DNA of 64,000 nucleotides from Amphiura filiformis (lineage: Eukaryota > Echinodermata > Ophiuroidea > Amphilepidida > Amphiuridae), in NCBI RefSeq assembly GCF_039555335.1, contig NC_092631.1, positions 806,001 to 870,000 of the forward strand. Reading direction: 5' to 3'. Position numbers and translations under genes: made by a program. Below the pieces are notes generated by a model. That model saw nothing but the letters and a program-made list of their open reading frames with translations. It was not told where the DNA came from and did not search any database. This document shows, piece after piece, positions 26,539-37,134 of the stretch. Positions within the stretch are counted from its first letter, which is position 1. The number at the start of each line of letters is the position of its first letter.

Positions 26539-27336
26539 TTATTAACTGAAAACTAACAAGTATCTGTTTACTAAGTATTGTTAGTAGTATGTGTTAATAT
26601 ATATATATGTGTATACAGCATCAGCAACAAATCTTGACACTTTAACAAGACGTGGGCATCTGACTTCAGCTTAAGCATACTAATCATGATTTGTTGCCAA
26701 TTAAGTCAATGTTTTAATTAATAGATAACTTTCTTTTGTTAATATTTTGATCATCCTAATTCTTCACTTGGCCTACTTCCCTGTTAAACAAATCTCATAA
26801 CTATAAATATAATGTTTAAGAATAATTAGGCCTTTTGTATACATTAATTAAGCATCTTTAAATTAGGAAAGACAGGTTTACATTTTGTTTCTTCATGTTC
26901 ATTAACTTCTAAATAATATTTCTTTAGTTATAAATTTATCTTTACTTCCTTAAAATAGCCAAATATTATAGAGCACAAAATGTATCTGTGTATTAGAATG
27001 CATACCAGTCATGGTAAGTTAAAATGCAAATCCCTTATTTGACTAGAAAAACCTCTTTTCAAAATAGCCAGCCAATGTTTTGATACAATTATCATGCCAC
27101 AAAAGGAGATTTCTAACTTCTGAATCACTTACAATAGAAAGACCTTGGGCTACTCTTAATACTTTCTGGGTGGAACAATGCACCTTGGGTGTATTAATTG
27201 GCAACACTATTCTGTTTTTCTGGTGCTTAACTATGCATGACTGCTTAAACTTAAGGACAAATTTCTTAGATAATACACCTAATTTTGGGTGCTCAATACT
27301 CCCAATTTACTCCTACTTACCTATGTGGCAGTAACA
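26539..27336. other. AT-rich non-coding stretch
   Basis: Short AT dinucleotide run near 26600-26625; otherwise no repeat structure or coding signal that I can support. Confidence 0.5.
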
Positions 27337-27900
27337 GGGGGGTGACACTAAATTCACGGCTTTTGTTTAGCCACGCAAACATATGGAAATTTTGTTGGCT
27401 TGCTCTCAACAAAGTGAGGCAAGGTATCGATCGGTTATGAATAATTCACATCAACTCTTACTCAGCCCATGTGATTGAGGTCACCACATAAAGGTGTCGT
27501 AAGTTTAGCGAATCGAACCTGTTGAAGATAGTAAAAAGCGCCCCCAAGCAAGGTTAGACCGGGCGGAAGTGGGTCAACTACTATGATCCCATCAGGCCAC
27601 AGTGATTTGTTTCTGCAAGAAAGTCTTTTAATTTGATAATGGAATGTCTTGTTGATATAGTAATGTCGAAATTGAGACTAACTATCGATAATACAAAGGA
27701 AATATACGACAAGCATAAGATATGAAGTCAAAAAATCATTTGACACTTCACGTGACCTTCCAAAATGGCACCCGCGGCAATAGTTTTTGCCATGTGCTTC
27801 CTCCTGTGGAAAAGTATCCCGAAAAATATCAATCTGCACTAATACACTTATTGGTGTAGCCTGCCAGTATGAATTATTGTTGAAAAGTAGAAAAGCACCG
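27337..27900 (+). repeat. Diverged repeat, copy 1 (partner at 33050-33670)
   Basis: Aligns along its length with 33050-33670. Shared blocks include 'gggggtgacactaaattcacgg', split here as 'gggtgacactaaattcacgg', then 'gttatgaataattca', 'cccatcagg', 'aaagtct' and 'tgaccttcca..atggc'. Similarity looks like roughly two thirds by eye, with indels. No open frame is preserved. A related block continues at 29110-29240 versus 34170-34290. The family is unidentified. Confidence 0.75.
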
Positions 27901-29109
27901 TAATTTTGACATTTAATTGTATACCGCCACTAATAATCCAAAAATCCGATCTTTATTCATCACGTCTATTGGCTCATTTTCTTACATTGAACTATTATAG
28001 GCACTTCAACATCGATGATAACCCGCGTACACCACAAGACCCCAGAAAAAAAATCATAGGCTCACGTCAAGCCGTCTGTACACCTGTCTTCAATCATATA
28101 ATAGATTGAATACAATACCGTTCTTTTCAAAGAGACTAATCTTACAGTGATTAGCATTTCTTTTACATCTATGGTTCACTGCATCGGTAGGTCCTACTGC
28201 ATGAACGTGAGTGCGGGCGATATAGTCAAAATTGTATTCATCTATTGTTATGGTAGTTAATCCGATTTAAGTACGTCACTTCGCCAGCGTGCCTATAAAC
28301 GTATTCTGTTAGGGAGTAGCCTACATTAAACAATTACAATTTCAAACTTTGTGATTGGCAATAGGCCCCTACCGGTAAAAAGTATGCATGGGTGACACCC
28401 AGGAGCGATTATAGTATTTGTTTCCTAGCTACATCATATTTTGATTGTTTCCGTTTGCCATAATTTAACACAGAATAAAAGCAAAACTCACTGAAAAATA
28501 ACATTTGTTGAAAAATCAACTAAGTTTAGGAGTGTTCAGAAATACTTTGGTGGGGGACAATATATTTTTCGTGTTACAAATTTTTAACCCCCCTATCCCC
28601 TCTTCGTGAACCCAAAACTTTGTTGTCCCCGGTCTCACAAGTTAATGGACCTAAAACTGTTATGACCCCACCCTCATATTAAGTACAAAACTATTTGCCC
28701 CCCCCCCCCCAACCTGTACCATTGTACATCAAACGATAGAGCAAATAAATTATTAAATAATACTAAAACTTGTATTCATGTCAGTGTTGTGAGTCGGTAA
28801 ATTACCGGTTAATTTACATGGTAATTTACCGCCATCTTAATTTACCGTAGTAAAATAGGGTAATTAAAAAAAAATTAAAACTTCAAATAATATTGTTTTT
28901 GTTTGTTTGTTTTAGATGACAATTACAGTTTCATGCAAAAGAGTTATGCAAATACTTTAAAATGTACGTTCGGCACATAGGCCTACGCGTCATGGCCTAC
29001 TCTGCCTGGCAAAGCTAGTCTGGTCGGAATGTGCATAATAATTATGTTTCGTTCGGTAGCCGATACAAACGGCAACTACTCTGTCCCTTGATCAAACGTC
29101 TATTATATT
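27901..29109. other. Non-coding DNA with low-complexity patches
   Basis: Contains a C-run near 28700, a cluster of 'ggtaatttacc' motifs at 28796-28865 that can fold on itself, and a short TTTG-rich run near 28900. No gene is supported. Confidence 0.5.
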
Positions 29110-29240
29110 AACGCCCTCTGGCCAGGTCAGACCATCATTTTAATAACAATATGCTATTAACATATGAATTGGACACATGCAAATTACGAAGTGTCACATC
29201 CTGATTTAATAATCCTTGGCAGTAACCACACCTATCTAAT
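29110..29240 (+). repeat. Diverged repeat block matching 34170-34290
   Basis: 'aataacaatatgctatt.acatat' and the following ~60 bases recur at 34200-34290 in the same order relative to the 27337/33050 blocks. The two regions therefore share a longer, decayed repeat unit. Confidence 0.6.
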
Positions 29241-29729
29241 AATAGCATCTTTTTATGTTTCATATTACTTTACTAAGTTTTGCTTTCACCATAATGGAAA
29301 CTCACAATTTGATATTGGTCCAAAATATCTATATCAACTGGTTGTTAAAATCCAATCTTATTAAAAAGTAACTTTGCATAGTTATTGGTTTTCTTAAATA
29401 TTAGGCCTGTGTAATAATACTCTATCGAGAGTCTAGTATGTTATAAGGCCTACATGTTCATGTTCATATTATTACCATGACTACTAGTCTTCTGACTAAC
29501 ATGAAATGACTTACAGAAGTTAATAATATTAACTTCATTTGAAGCATGTCCTAAATTTGTTAAGTACATCATGTACTGATATATTATTTCTTTTATACTT
29601 TTGGTCCTGAGACATAATCATGAGTGATCAACTCCCAACTTAAGTTATAATGTAGCAAACATAAACTTCTAAACACTTTGAAATAGATATATCAGTAATG
29701 ACAAACTATGTTTCCAAATTTACCATATC
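29241..29729. other. AT-rich non-coding DNA left of the Penelope-like element
   Basis: No coding or RNA feature supported. Confidence 0.5.
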
Positions 29730-29742
29730 AATAGTTCAAAAT
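29730..29742 (+). repeat. Target-site duplication, left
   Basis: 'aatagttcaaaat', identical to 32335-32347, immediately outside the left arm of the Penelope-like element. Confidence 0.75.
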
Positions 29743-29816
29743 AATTGTAAATTTAAACTTATGATCTCAACACAAAATTAAGACGTACCTCAAATTTTCG
29801 GTCACAACTTTGACCT

Positions 29817-30373
29817 TCATCTGGAGACTGGCAACCCAAGTTTGGGATCAGTGACCTTTTGGACACTTGACCCCAAAACCCGGTCGTACACTCTGGGTAA
29901 CTTGTATCGGCCCCCGTCGCGGTTGAGAGATGGTTGGTTGACTCTGATGTAAATTGACTCCTTCACACCCCTTTCAAAGTATCTAGCGTCCCGGTCGAGG
30001 ATTTTGACCTCATCCAAATCAACTTGGTGGCCGGGGGATTCAATGTGGATGTGCTGGGAGACTTCCGACGAGGTAGTACTCGGACGACGGTGTTCTGAGA
30101 ATCTGGTTTTCAAAGATCTTTCAGTCTCACCAATGTAAGATTCTGAACACTGGCCCCGCAGGGTTTTCCCCTGACTAGAGGGGATGTAATAAATTGGTCC
30201 GGTAATGTCTTTCTTCTCAGTTTTGTCTTTAGGTGAGACAAGTAGCTGCCTCAGAGTTTGAGTGGGTTTAAAACAAACTCTGATGCCGTAGGTGCCGAAG
30301 ATTCTTCGTAAGGCTTCGGAAGTTCCTTCGGCAAAACTACTTGTCCTTTTGTCTCGACGTTTGTATTTTTCAG
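29817..30373 (-). pseudogene. Inverted extra copy of the GIY-YIG endonuclease domain
   Basis: On the - strand this arm encodes one uninterrupted frame for the C-terminal part of the element. It has 'GPIYYIP', then 'SYIGETERSLKTRFSEH' (the YIG motif and the following catalytic-type Arg), 'RYFERGVKESIYI' (candidate catalytic Glu) and a C-terminus ending 'GLPVSR'. It lacks a start of its own and the reverse transcriptase, so it is a terminal-arm copy and not a gene. It reads 'YIPSSQGK' where the other arm reads 'YIPCQGK', losing a Cys that GIY-YIG domains of this class usually keep. It is useful as an in-genome reference for the frameshifts in the right arm. Confidence 0.85.
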
Positions 30374-32226
30374 GCGAGGCTGGTGAACTGAGAGCGAAAG
30401 TTGTCAACCTTGTCACTCGCCCGAACTGTAATAAGATTGACTCTAACCTTTCTAAAGAGGAGAGGGAAGCTTTGCAACAGCTTCAGAAAGATCAGTCAAT
30501 CCAAATTTTACCAGCCGATAAGGGAAGATTAGTGGTCATCTTGAATAGTGAGGAATACAATCGCAAGTGTGAGAAACTTCTTAGTGACACTAATACCTAC
30601 AAGAACTTAGGCAAAAAGGATCCAACCAGTAAGTACAAGAAACAATTAACATCTGTGCTTCTTGAAATCGAGAAAGAGGGTGGTATCAACAGAGTTGAGT
30701 ACAGACAGTTGTACCCTACCACCGAAACTCCACCTAAATTTTACGGGTTGCCTAAAATTCATAAGAAAGACACTCCACTCAGACCCATTGTGAGTAGCGT
30801 CGGGTCAATCACATACAGTAGTGCTAAATTAGTTGCTGACATTTTAGCCCCTCTTGTTGGTAAGACAGAACACCACGTTGCCAATTCTCAGATTTTCGCA
30901 GAGCGAATTAAGAACAAAACTGTAGAGGAGGATGAAGAACTAAGATCTTATGATGTCACTGCTCTTTTTACCTCTGTACCCGTTGACAAGGCATTAAGAA
31001 TTATTCAAGCTCGTCTGGAACAGGATAACACACTTAGTGATCGGACCCGCCTGTCTGCGGCACATGTGACAAAACTTCTCGAAGTGTGTTTGAATTGTAC
31101 TTACTTTGTGTATAATGGAAATTACTATCAGCAAATCCATGGCGCGGCTATGGGGTCACCCGTATCCCCGATCGTCTGTAACTTATATATGGAACAATTA
31201 GAACAGGAAGCGATAAGATCAGCCCCCACCCCCCTTTGTGGTGGTTCCGTTATGTCGACGATACCCATACAAAGTTAAAGAAACAATACGCGGAGGAGTT
31301 TACGAATCACTTGAACTCAATCGATCCGGACATCAAGTTCACGACAGAAGGCGAGGAAAATAGGTCACTCGCATTCCTCGACACTCATACAGTCATCCAA
31401 GAGGACGGTACGCTAAAAATCAAAATCTATAGGAAACCGACCCACACGGATCAATACTTGAACTTTGATTCAAATCATCCTGTCCAGCATAAACTGGGTG
31501 TAATCCAGACTCTTCACCACAGAGCGGACAGTATCATATCTGAGCAAGAGGACATAGCGGAGGAGAAATCGCACATTAACAGTGCATTAAAGAAGTGCGG
31601 TTATCCGAACTGGTCCTTTGACAAAGCTAAGAAAGCGAAAGAAGGAAATCTAAGAACAGTAACCTGAAAAATACAAACGTCGAGACAAAAGTACAAGTAG
31701 TTTTGCCCTACGTTAAAGGAACTTCCGAAGCCTTACGAAGAATCTTCGGCACCTACGGCATCAGAGTTTGTTTTAAACCCACTCAAACTCTGAGGCAGCT
31801 ACTTGTCTCACCTAAAGACAAAACTGAGAAGAAAGACATTACCGGACCAATTTATTACATCCCCTGTCAGGGGAAAACCCTGCGGGGCCAGTGTTCAGAA
31901 TCTTACATTGGTGAGACTGAAAGATCTTTGAAAACCAGATTCTCAGAACACCGTCGTCCGAGTACTACCTCGTCGGAAGTCTCCCAGCACATCCACATTG
32001 AATCCCCGGCCACCAAGTTGATTTGGATGAGGTCAAAATCCTCGACCGGGACGCTAGATACTTTGAAAGGGGTGTGAAGGAGTCAATTTACATCAGAGTC
32101 AACCAACCATCTCTCAACCGCGACGGGGGCCGATACAAGTTACCCAGAGTGTACGACCGGGTTTTGGGGTCAAACGGTGTCCAAAAGGTCACTGATCCCA
32201 AACTTGGGTTGCCAGTCTCCAGATGA
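30373..32226 (+). pseudogene. Penelope-like reverse transcriptase / GIY-YIG endonuclease, frameshifted
   Basis: Would reverse-transcribe the element RNA and nick target DNA. Frame 1 (30373 to about 31220) has the N-terminal 'ILPADKGR' region, then 'FYGLPKIHKKDTPLRPIVS' (RT fingers), 'LRSYDVTALFTSVP' (motif A, with its catalytic-type Asp) and 'GAAMGSPVSPIVCNLYME' (motif B). A one-base shift in the C-run at about 31211-31221 moves reading to the frame of 'WWFRYVDDT' (motif C, catalytic Asp pair), which runs to a stop at 31665-31667. The GIY-YIG part resumes in another frame at 31703 and shifts again near 32010, where 'ccccgg' is one C shorter than in the left arm. It ends at 32226. Residues before the GR..V segment are missing, and the first in-frame Met lies in antisense arm sequence. 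Non-functional as read, unless the C-run shifts are assembly errors. Confidence 0.88.
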
Positions 32227-32247
32227 AGGTCAAAGTTGTGACCGAAA
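32220..32247 (+). ncRNA. Possible degenerate hammerhead-ribozyme core in the right arm
   Basis: 'CAGATGA', then a 4-bp stem 'ggtc'/'gacc' (32228-32231 with 32240-32243) and 'GAAA' (32244-32247) follow the order of a hammerhead catalytic core (CUGAUGA, stem II, GAAA) with one mismatch. Hammerhead motifs are known in the pseudo-LTRs of Penelope-like elements. I could not define convincing stems I and III or the cleavage site, so activity is doubtful. The inverted arm carries the same sequence on the - strand near 29797-29824. Confidence 0.35.
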
Positions 32248-32334
32248 ATTTGAGGTACGTCTTAATTTTGTGTTGAGATCATAAGTTTAAATTTACAATT
32301 ATGAAGTCTACCAACACAGATGAACTTTCATGCT

Positions 32335-32347
32335 AATAGTTCAAAAT
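32335..32347 (+). repeat. Target-site duplication, right
   Basis: 'aatagttcaaaat', 34 bp beyond the right inverted arm; pairs with 29730-29742. Confidence 0.7.
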
Positions 32348-32432
32348 CATCTTTCAGAATATCCTTATCCATTTTAGTGATAAGAATCACAATTAAACTA
32401 CTTTAATTAAAATAATCAAATAATTTGCACAT

Positions 32433-32484
32433 ACCTGTAATGCAAGGACGAAATGTAATCAGTGATGCCATTCAGTAGAGTGAT
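32433..32484 (+). repeat. Exact 52-bp direct repeat, copy 2
   Basis: Identical to 26487-26538 and 5.9 kb from it. It lies ~85 bp right of the Penelope-like element and is followed by 'gacatcac' rather than 'ttattaac'. Confidence 0.9.
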
Positions 32485-32602
32485 GACATCACAATTTCAG
32501 CATCTTCACAACTCACTGGACTGTACCAAAATTTGTGAGGGGTGGCTGATTTTCCACAAAACATTTGACATACAGATTTTAGCCTGCATAAATTCCATGG
32601 GC

Positions 32603-32683
32603 CTTACAATACTATAATACGAAGGGGTAGGCAACGATGTATCACGTGACCCACTTTGACCAATCGTATTATAGTATGGTAAG
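32603..32683. mobile_element. 81-bp MITE-like hairpin
   Basis: Inverted ends 'cttacaatactataatacga' and 'tcgtattatagtatggtaag' pair with one mismatch around a ~40-bp loop. It abuts the repeat fragment at 32686. Confidence 0.65.
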
Positions 32684-32685
32684 TA

Positions 32686-32764
32686 AGATGTGCTGCTTTG
32701 TCGCCGAAGTCGCCAACAGAAGGCAGTATTTAATTATTATTAATAGAATGATACTGCCCTCTGT
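32686..32764 (-). repeat. Inverted copy of 26216-26294
   Basis: Nearly identical to 26216-26294 in opposite orientation, including the 'ggcagtatttaattattatt' block. The high identity contrasts with the strongly diverged repeats next to it. Confidence 0.8.
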
Positions 32765-33049
32765 TATTTCGTGAAATACATAACTTTATCGGTTCATTTT
32801 CTGACAGTTTTGTCACGTTCCATGACCTTTTTTCCGCGCGCGTCATTGTGAAAAAAACGCAAATTTCAAGGTCATCGAGGGGATGTAAACAGAAAACACG
32901 GCAGATGACGTATTTAGCAGTAAACCCCGATAGAAATTGATGACGTCATCGTAATTATTCCTTTATTTCATCGGCATCAAGATTCTGGTCTCAAAACTCA
33001 GAGGCTGGAATTTCGCGATTAGCCTACAATCAACAGAGGGCGCTATCAA

Positions 33050-33670
33050 GGGGGTGACACTAAATTCACGGTTGTTCTATTAGCAACGCAAAATCTATGA
33101 AAAATTCAGCTGGTTTACTAGCTAGAAAGTGAGGCCAGTTATCGATCCGTTATAGCTCGTTATGAATAATTCATGTTCGACCCTTGGATCATGTTAATTG
33201 AGTTTGGCAAATAACAACGTTGTTAGTTTTGCGAACTTTGCCTGTTCAATGAGAGTATAGCGCGCCCCCAATACATCTGGGCGCAAAACAGGCGAAAACG
33301 ATCCAGTTTAATGAAATGGCGGACGGGTATTCCCATCAGGCACCAGTTATATGTTTTTTCAAAGAAAGTCTACTAATTTGATATGAAATGACATTTTGCA
33401 ATAGCAAAGTCAAAATTAGGACTTGCTGTCAATAATATGAAGGAAATATGTGACAGAGGCAAGGTGAGAAATACAAGTAGTATTTAAGTTATAATAACCT
33501 TTGATACCCGACCTGACCTTCCATCATGGCGCCTTATTCGTCTTTATGTATTTCTATTATGCTCTCAAGTAAAATAAAATACCAATCTGCTCTGAGCAGA
33601 CAATGTTACTTGGCTCCCAGCACGAATTATTGATTTTATACGGAAGTAAAGAAATGCACAGTGTATGTGC
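33050..33670 (+). repeat. Diverged repeat, copy 2 (partner at 27337-27900)
   Basis: Same order of conserved blocks as copy 1, ending with 'tgaccttccatcatggcgcc'. It contains two CCAT/ATGGC-type motifs ('gaaatggcgg', 'catcatggcg') that resemble YY1-like sites, though nothing shows they are used. No open frame. Confidence 0.7.
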
Positions 33671-34550
33671 ATGATGTGCATGCATACTCCAAATATTTAC
33701 GGTAAATCTGAATAGTGGTCACATGTTAACATATCATGTGTTCGGGAAATCACGTGGCAACATTTTAAGATTTCAGGCTTGTTTACTAGTTAATTGCCAT
33801 TTGTACTCTTTATTATTTATCTTTGTTAATTAACATATATTTTAAATGCTGATAAATCGTGGTTGGCTACCCATGATATCTGTTAAATTCAATGTTTTAT
33901 GAATATAATTCTACCACGCAGAGGGGGTCACGCAGCAGAATTTCACATCACCTGACTTAGCTACATTTCGAAGCTCTGCTCTTCAAATTCATGTAAATTT
34001 CAAAGTTTATACATTTAATATATTTAATATGATACTAATTTTTGTCATAACCAACTGGTACACGAAATATACTAGCTTATTACCTATACAGAAAGGTGAT
34101 TATCAGCCTTCACTCAGCAAATTGACATGCCCGGCATATGCAGCCATTCTCCGTCTGGATAACCTGACTGTCGCCCTCAATACGTCTGGGCGCAAATTTA
34201 AATAACAATACGCTATTTACATATCAATGTGGCCTCATGCTAATTAAAGCTGCCCCATCCAGGAGTTCATCTATGGCGCTATGTAGAGTAATTAACGACA
34301 GGGGGTGAAAGATCAGCTTCACAATATAAATCAAAGAAATACGATTTATTGAGTCATTGGCGATGACTGTATTTAAAATCATTGGTGTTTTTTAATCATG
34401 ATTGTTTCAACGTCATGCATACGTATTGTAACACACATTTGACACCATAATTAATCAGATATTATAATTATTAGTATTTGGTTCTTCAAACTGGAGAAAA
34501 ATTAACGGACAATACAGGTTTTCCTACTGCTCATGATTAGATATCCACGA
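33671..34550. other. Non-coding DNA with decayed repeat blocks
   Basis: 34170-34290 matches 29110-29240 and 34436-34550 is an inverted diverged match to 26020-26140; the rest shows nothing I can support. Confidence 0.5.
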
Positions 34551-34647
34551 AAAAAACCTATCCCCAAAATTTCAGTTGATTCCGATTTTGCGTTCGCGAG
34601 TTATGCATGATTTAGTGTATTACACTGCTCCATAGACAATGTGTTGT

Positions 34648-34677
34648 AATTTCGTTCTGGTGCACCAGAACGAAATT
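34648..34677. repeat. 30-bp perfect palindrome
   Basis: 'aatttcgttctggtg' is followed directly by its exact reverse complement with no spacer. It sits in an otherwise non-coding stretch. Confidence 0.95.
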
Positions 34678-35029
34678 CAAATTTCACGATATCTTTGCTA
34701 AACGAATTAATCTGCAAGAAATATTTTGTACATAAACATTATGCAGCCAGAGGTTTCCAGTGATATAAAAATCTCAACTTTTTTTGAGAAAAGTGGGGGG
34801 ATGAGGCTGTGGATCACGAAATGCCCTTTTAATATCTCAGAAACATGGACATGCATGATGGATAGAGAGACCATGCTCAGGCCGGGGCTCAGGCATGCTG
34901 GCATGCACAGCTGCAGTCATTCATGTTCATTCATAACCTCATTAATATACGCGAAACCTGTGATCCAATCAAAAGAAATTGATTGCCTGACCGCGCACTA
35001 ATTGCGAGGTCATTAATAACTCACAATGA

Positions 35030-35165
35030 CTCCTGACGCGCTACAATGACTTCTGCGTGCGCGTGCGTGTATAAAGCTAAGCGTTATTGCAACGCACGCG
35101 CCTACGCGATGCCACCGCGTTTCTGTGATTGGTAGCTCTTGTTGTCAGCGCGAATGTTAAATTCG
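35030..35165. promoter_or_regulatory. CpG-rich, promoter-like patch (weak)
   Basis: A local GC/CpG-rich island ('gcgtgcgcgtgcgtg', 'acgcacgcgcctacgcg') in AT-rich DNA. It has 'tataaa' at about 35070 and an inverted CCAAT ('attgg') near 35129. CYP20A1 seems to have an upstream non-coding exon, and this patch lies 2.8 kb before its ATG, so it could be the promoter. The 'tataaa' also lies between arms of a small inverted repeat, so it may be repeat-derived. Confidence 0.3.
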
Positions 35166-35858
35166 CCTGGTCGATTTTTTGTAGGGTAGGTTACAACAAT
35201 AATTAAAACTGGTATATTTTAACAACGTTTTATGGCATAAAATAACATAAAATGCTATTTTGATTTGTTCAAATTATTAAATACGATGGTAATGAATGAC
35301 AATAATAACTTTGCACCATCTATTTTGAGTTCATTGTGTGAAATTGTCGGGTTTTGTTTTGGGCCTCGGTATTACCACTCCCTCGGAAAAATACCTCAGC
35401 CTAAAACAAAACCATCCGGGTGAAAAATAAAGAAAATAATAAATGTCCAAAGCTAATGGAAATGCTGTTGGTCTTTACTTTACTGCACAACATGAACATG
35501 TGCAGCCTATAGGCCTACTCGTCTATGGGGTATATTAGAGTCCGAAGTTTACCGTTTTCTAAAATCCAGTTTCCGTGTTGTTATCCGTGTTGTAAATTTT
35601 TTTAATCTGTGTCATGAATAAAGCTTAAAATGTATAAACAATGATATTAATGTCACAGCAAAGTGTTCAATATCGCGATCAATATGCTCTGATTGGAACA
35701 TTCTCACAACAATAGGCCAACTATTACGATGTTTGGAGGGATATAGGGTTCATGCCTTGGCAATATAACTTTATTTCGGTATTATTAAACAGTATTTTTA
35801 TCACAGAAACAGATGGTTAAGAAAAAAATTGGATGGCTTTTCAGCAATGCAGGTGCAA

Positions 35859-36114
35859 TTTGGATGTCTTGAAGGCCTACATTTATTCAACTAATTAACA
35901 GACACAGATAAATTTGGGGTAAACTTTGTAATTGGAATCCTTGAGAGCGTTCACATGGTAGATTTCCCCCAAAGTTTTTGTCCGAGAACCGCTTTTGGAT
36001 GTCTTGAAGGCCTACATTTATTCAACTAATTAACAGACACAGATAAATTTGGGGTAAACTTAGTAATTGGAATCCTTGAGAGCGAATTCACATGGTAGAT
36101 TTCCCCCAAAGTTT
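35859..36114 (+). repeat. Tandem duplication (~135-bp period) inside the hAT-like element
   Basis: 35859-35977 ('tttggatgtcttgaaggcc...cccccaaagttt') recurs at 35994-36114 with a few changes and a 2-base insertion. Confidence 0.9.
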
Positions 36115-36442
36115 ATACCTGAAGATATGTGGTGCCCATTCATTTATTTATTATTCATTCAGATAGACATGTCATTGCACAAGAAATACAATAAAAAATT
36201 TCCACATAGCCCCTGAATTAAAATTATTAATTATTTTTGTAATCACTCAAAAGCATTTTGTGAGAATTTTAGATCCGAACTAAGTGCTATTCAATTTTAT
36301 GGGCCTTTTTATTTTACATTGTGATGTGTCCTCAGTAATTTAATTTAATTATAAAACTTTGTTTACAAGCTGAAAGTATGTCATGAGAAATATGAGACCA
36401 GGGGAAGCACCTTGGAAGTGATCATGCAAGAGTTTGTGTGTT

Positions 36443-37134
36443 CCCAGCAAACACAAAACGTTTTCGACATCATTCGCAAAAGGTTATAAAAGGTTGTCAG
36501 ATAACGTTTAAATGTCGGGTTATATAAAGGGTATATTAAGAGTATAAAACGTTTTCATAACCTTAAAAACATTTTTTTTGATAATCTATTGCTCAGCAAA
36601 CAAAAATGTTTTACAGAAAACGTATAAATGTTGGGTTATATAAAGGGTATAAAAACGTTTTAATAACATTCCAAAAACATTCTTGAACACTTGATACAAA
36701 ACATTCTAAACAGAATGTTATTTTGGGGTTGAAAAAATATTTTGCGAAAAATGTTTGCCCAAAATATTTGCAATAACGTTTTAAAAACGTTTTCATGACC
36801 TTTATATAACCCGACATTTAAATGTTATTAAAAGGTTTTGAAAAACATTTGAAGAACATTTCTGTGTTTGGTGGGTTCAAATATTTTAAAATAATGTTAT
36901 TTAAATATTGACAAAATATTTGGCAAAAATGTTTGCAAAAATAGTTTACAATAACATGTTTTGAAAACATTAAAAAATATTGTTGTAGTGTGTTTTCATA
37001 CAAAACGTTTTAAAACGTTATCATGACCTTTATATAACCCGACATTTTAATGTTATTAATACGTTTTTACCTAAACCAAAAGCCAAAATATAACTTATTT
37101 AAAACGTTTTTAAAATGTTTTTGTGTTTGCTGGG
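36443..37134. mobile_element. 692-bp foldback element nested in the hAT-like element
   Basis: Starts 'cccagcaaacacaaaacg' and ends 'ttttgtgtttgctggg'. The interior is built of 'aacgttttaaaacgtt' units and of 'gggttatataaagggtat' with its inverted partner 'ctttatataacccgacatt'. The - strand open frames here are translations of this repeat and not genes. Confidence 0.8.

Larger units (their letters stand above)
29743..32334 (+). mobile_element. Penelope-like retroelement (GIY-YIG type), with inverted terminal arms
   Basis: The element is reverse transcriptase plus GIY-YIG endonuclease, flanked by long inverted arms: 29743-30373 is the inverted copy of 31661-32300 (~635 bp, near-identical). A 13-bp direct repeat 'aatagttcaaaat' abuts the left end (29730-29742) and occurs at 32335-32347. 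It is interpreted as the target duplication and leaves a 34-bp tail (32301-32334) beyond the right arm. Penelope-like elements are known for pseudo-LTRs in direct or inverted orientation with a short extra tail on one side. The domain order and the 'GLPKIHK' and 'YVDD' signatures fit that class. The copy is decayed by frameshifts and looks 5'-truncated, because coding similarity starts abruptly at the arm junction. Confidence 0.88.

Noticed and set aside
27080-29364. Several 66-84-codon frames between repeats
   Set aside because: No start context, splice signals or recognisable domains; expected by chance in AT-rich DNA.
30292-30372. N-terminal 27 residues of the + strand frame running into the Penelope-like reverse transcriptase
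   Set aside because: This segment is the antisense of the endonuclease arm, so the apparent start codon is accidental.
36611-37003. Two Phe/Lys-rich - strand frames
   Set aside because: They translate the 'aacgtttt' repeat units of a foldback element; no transposase motif.
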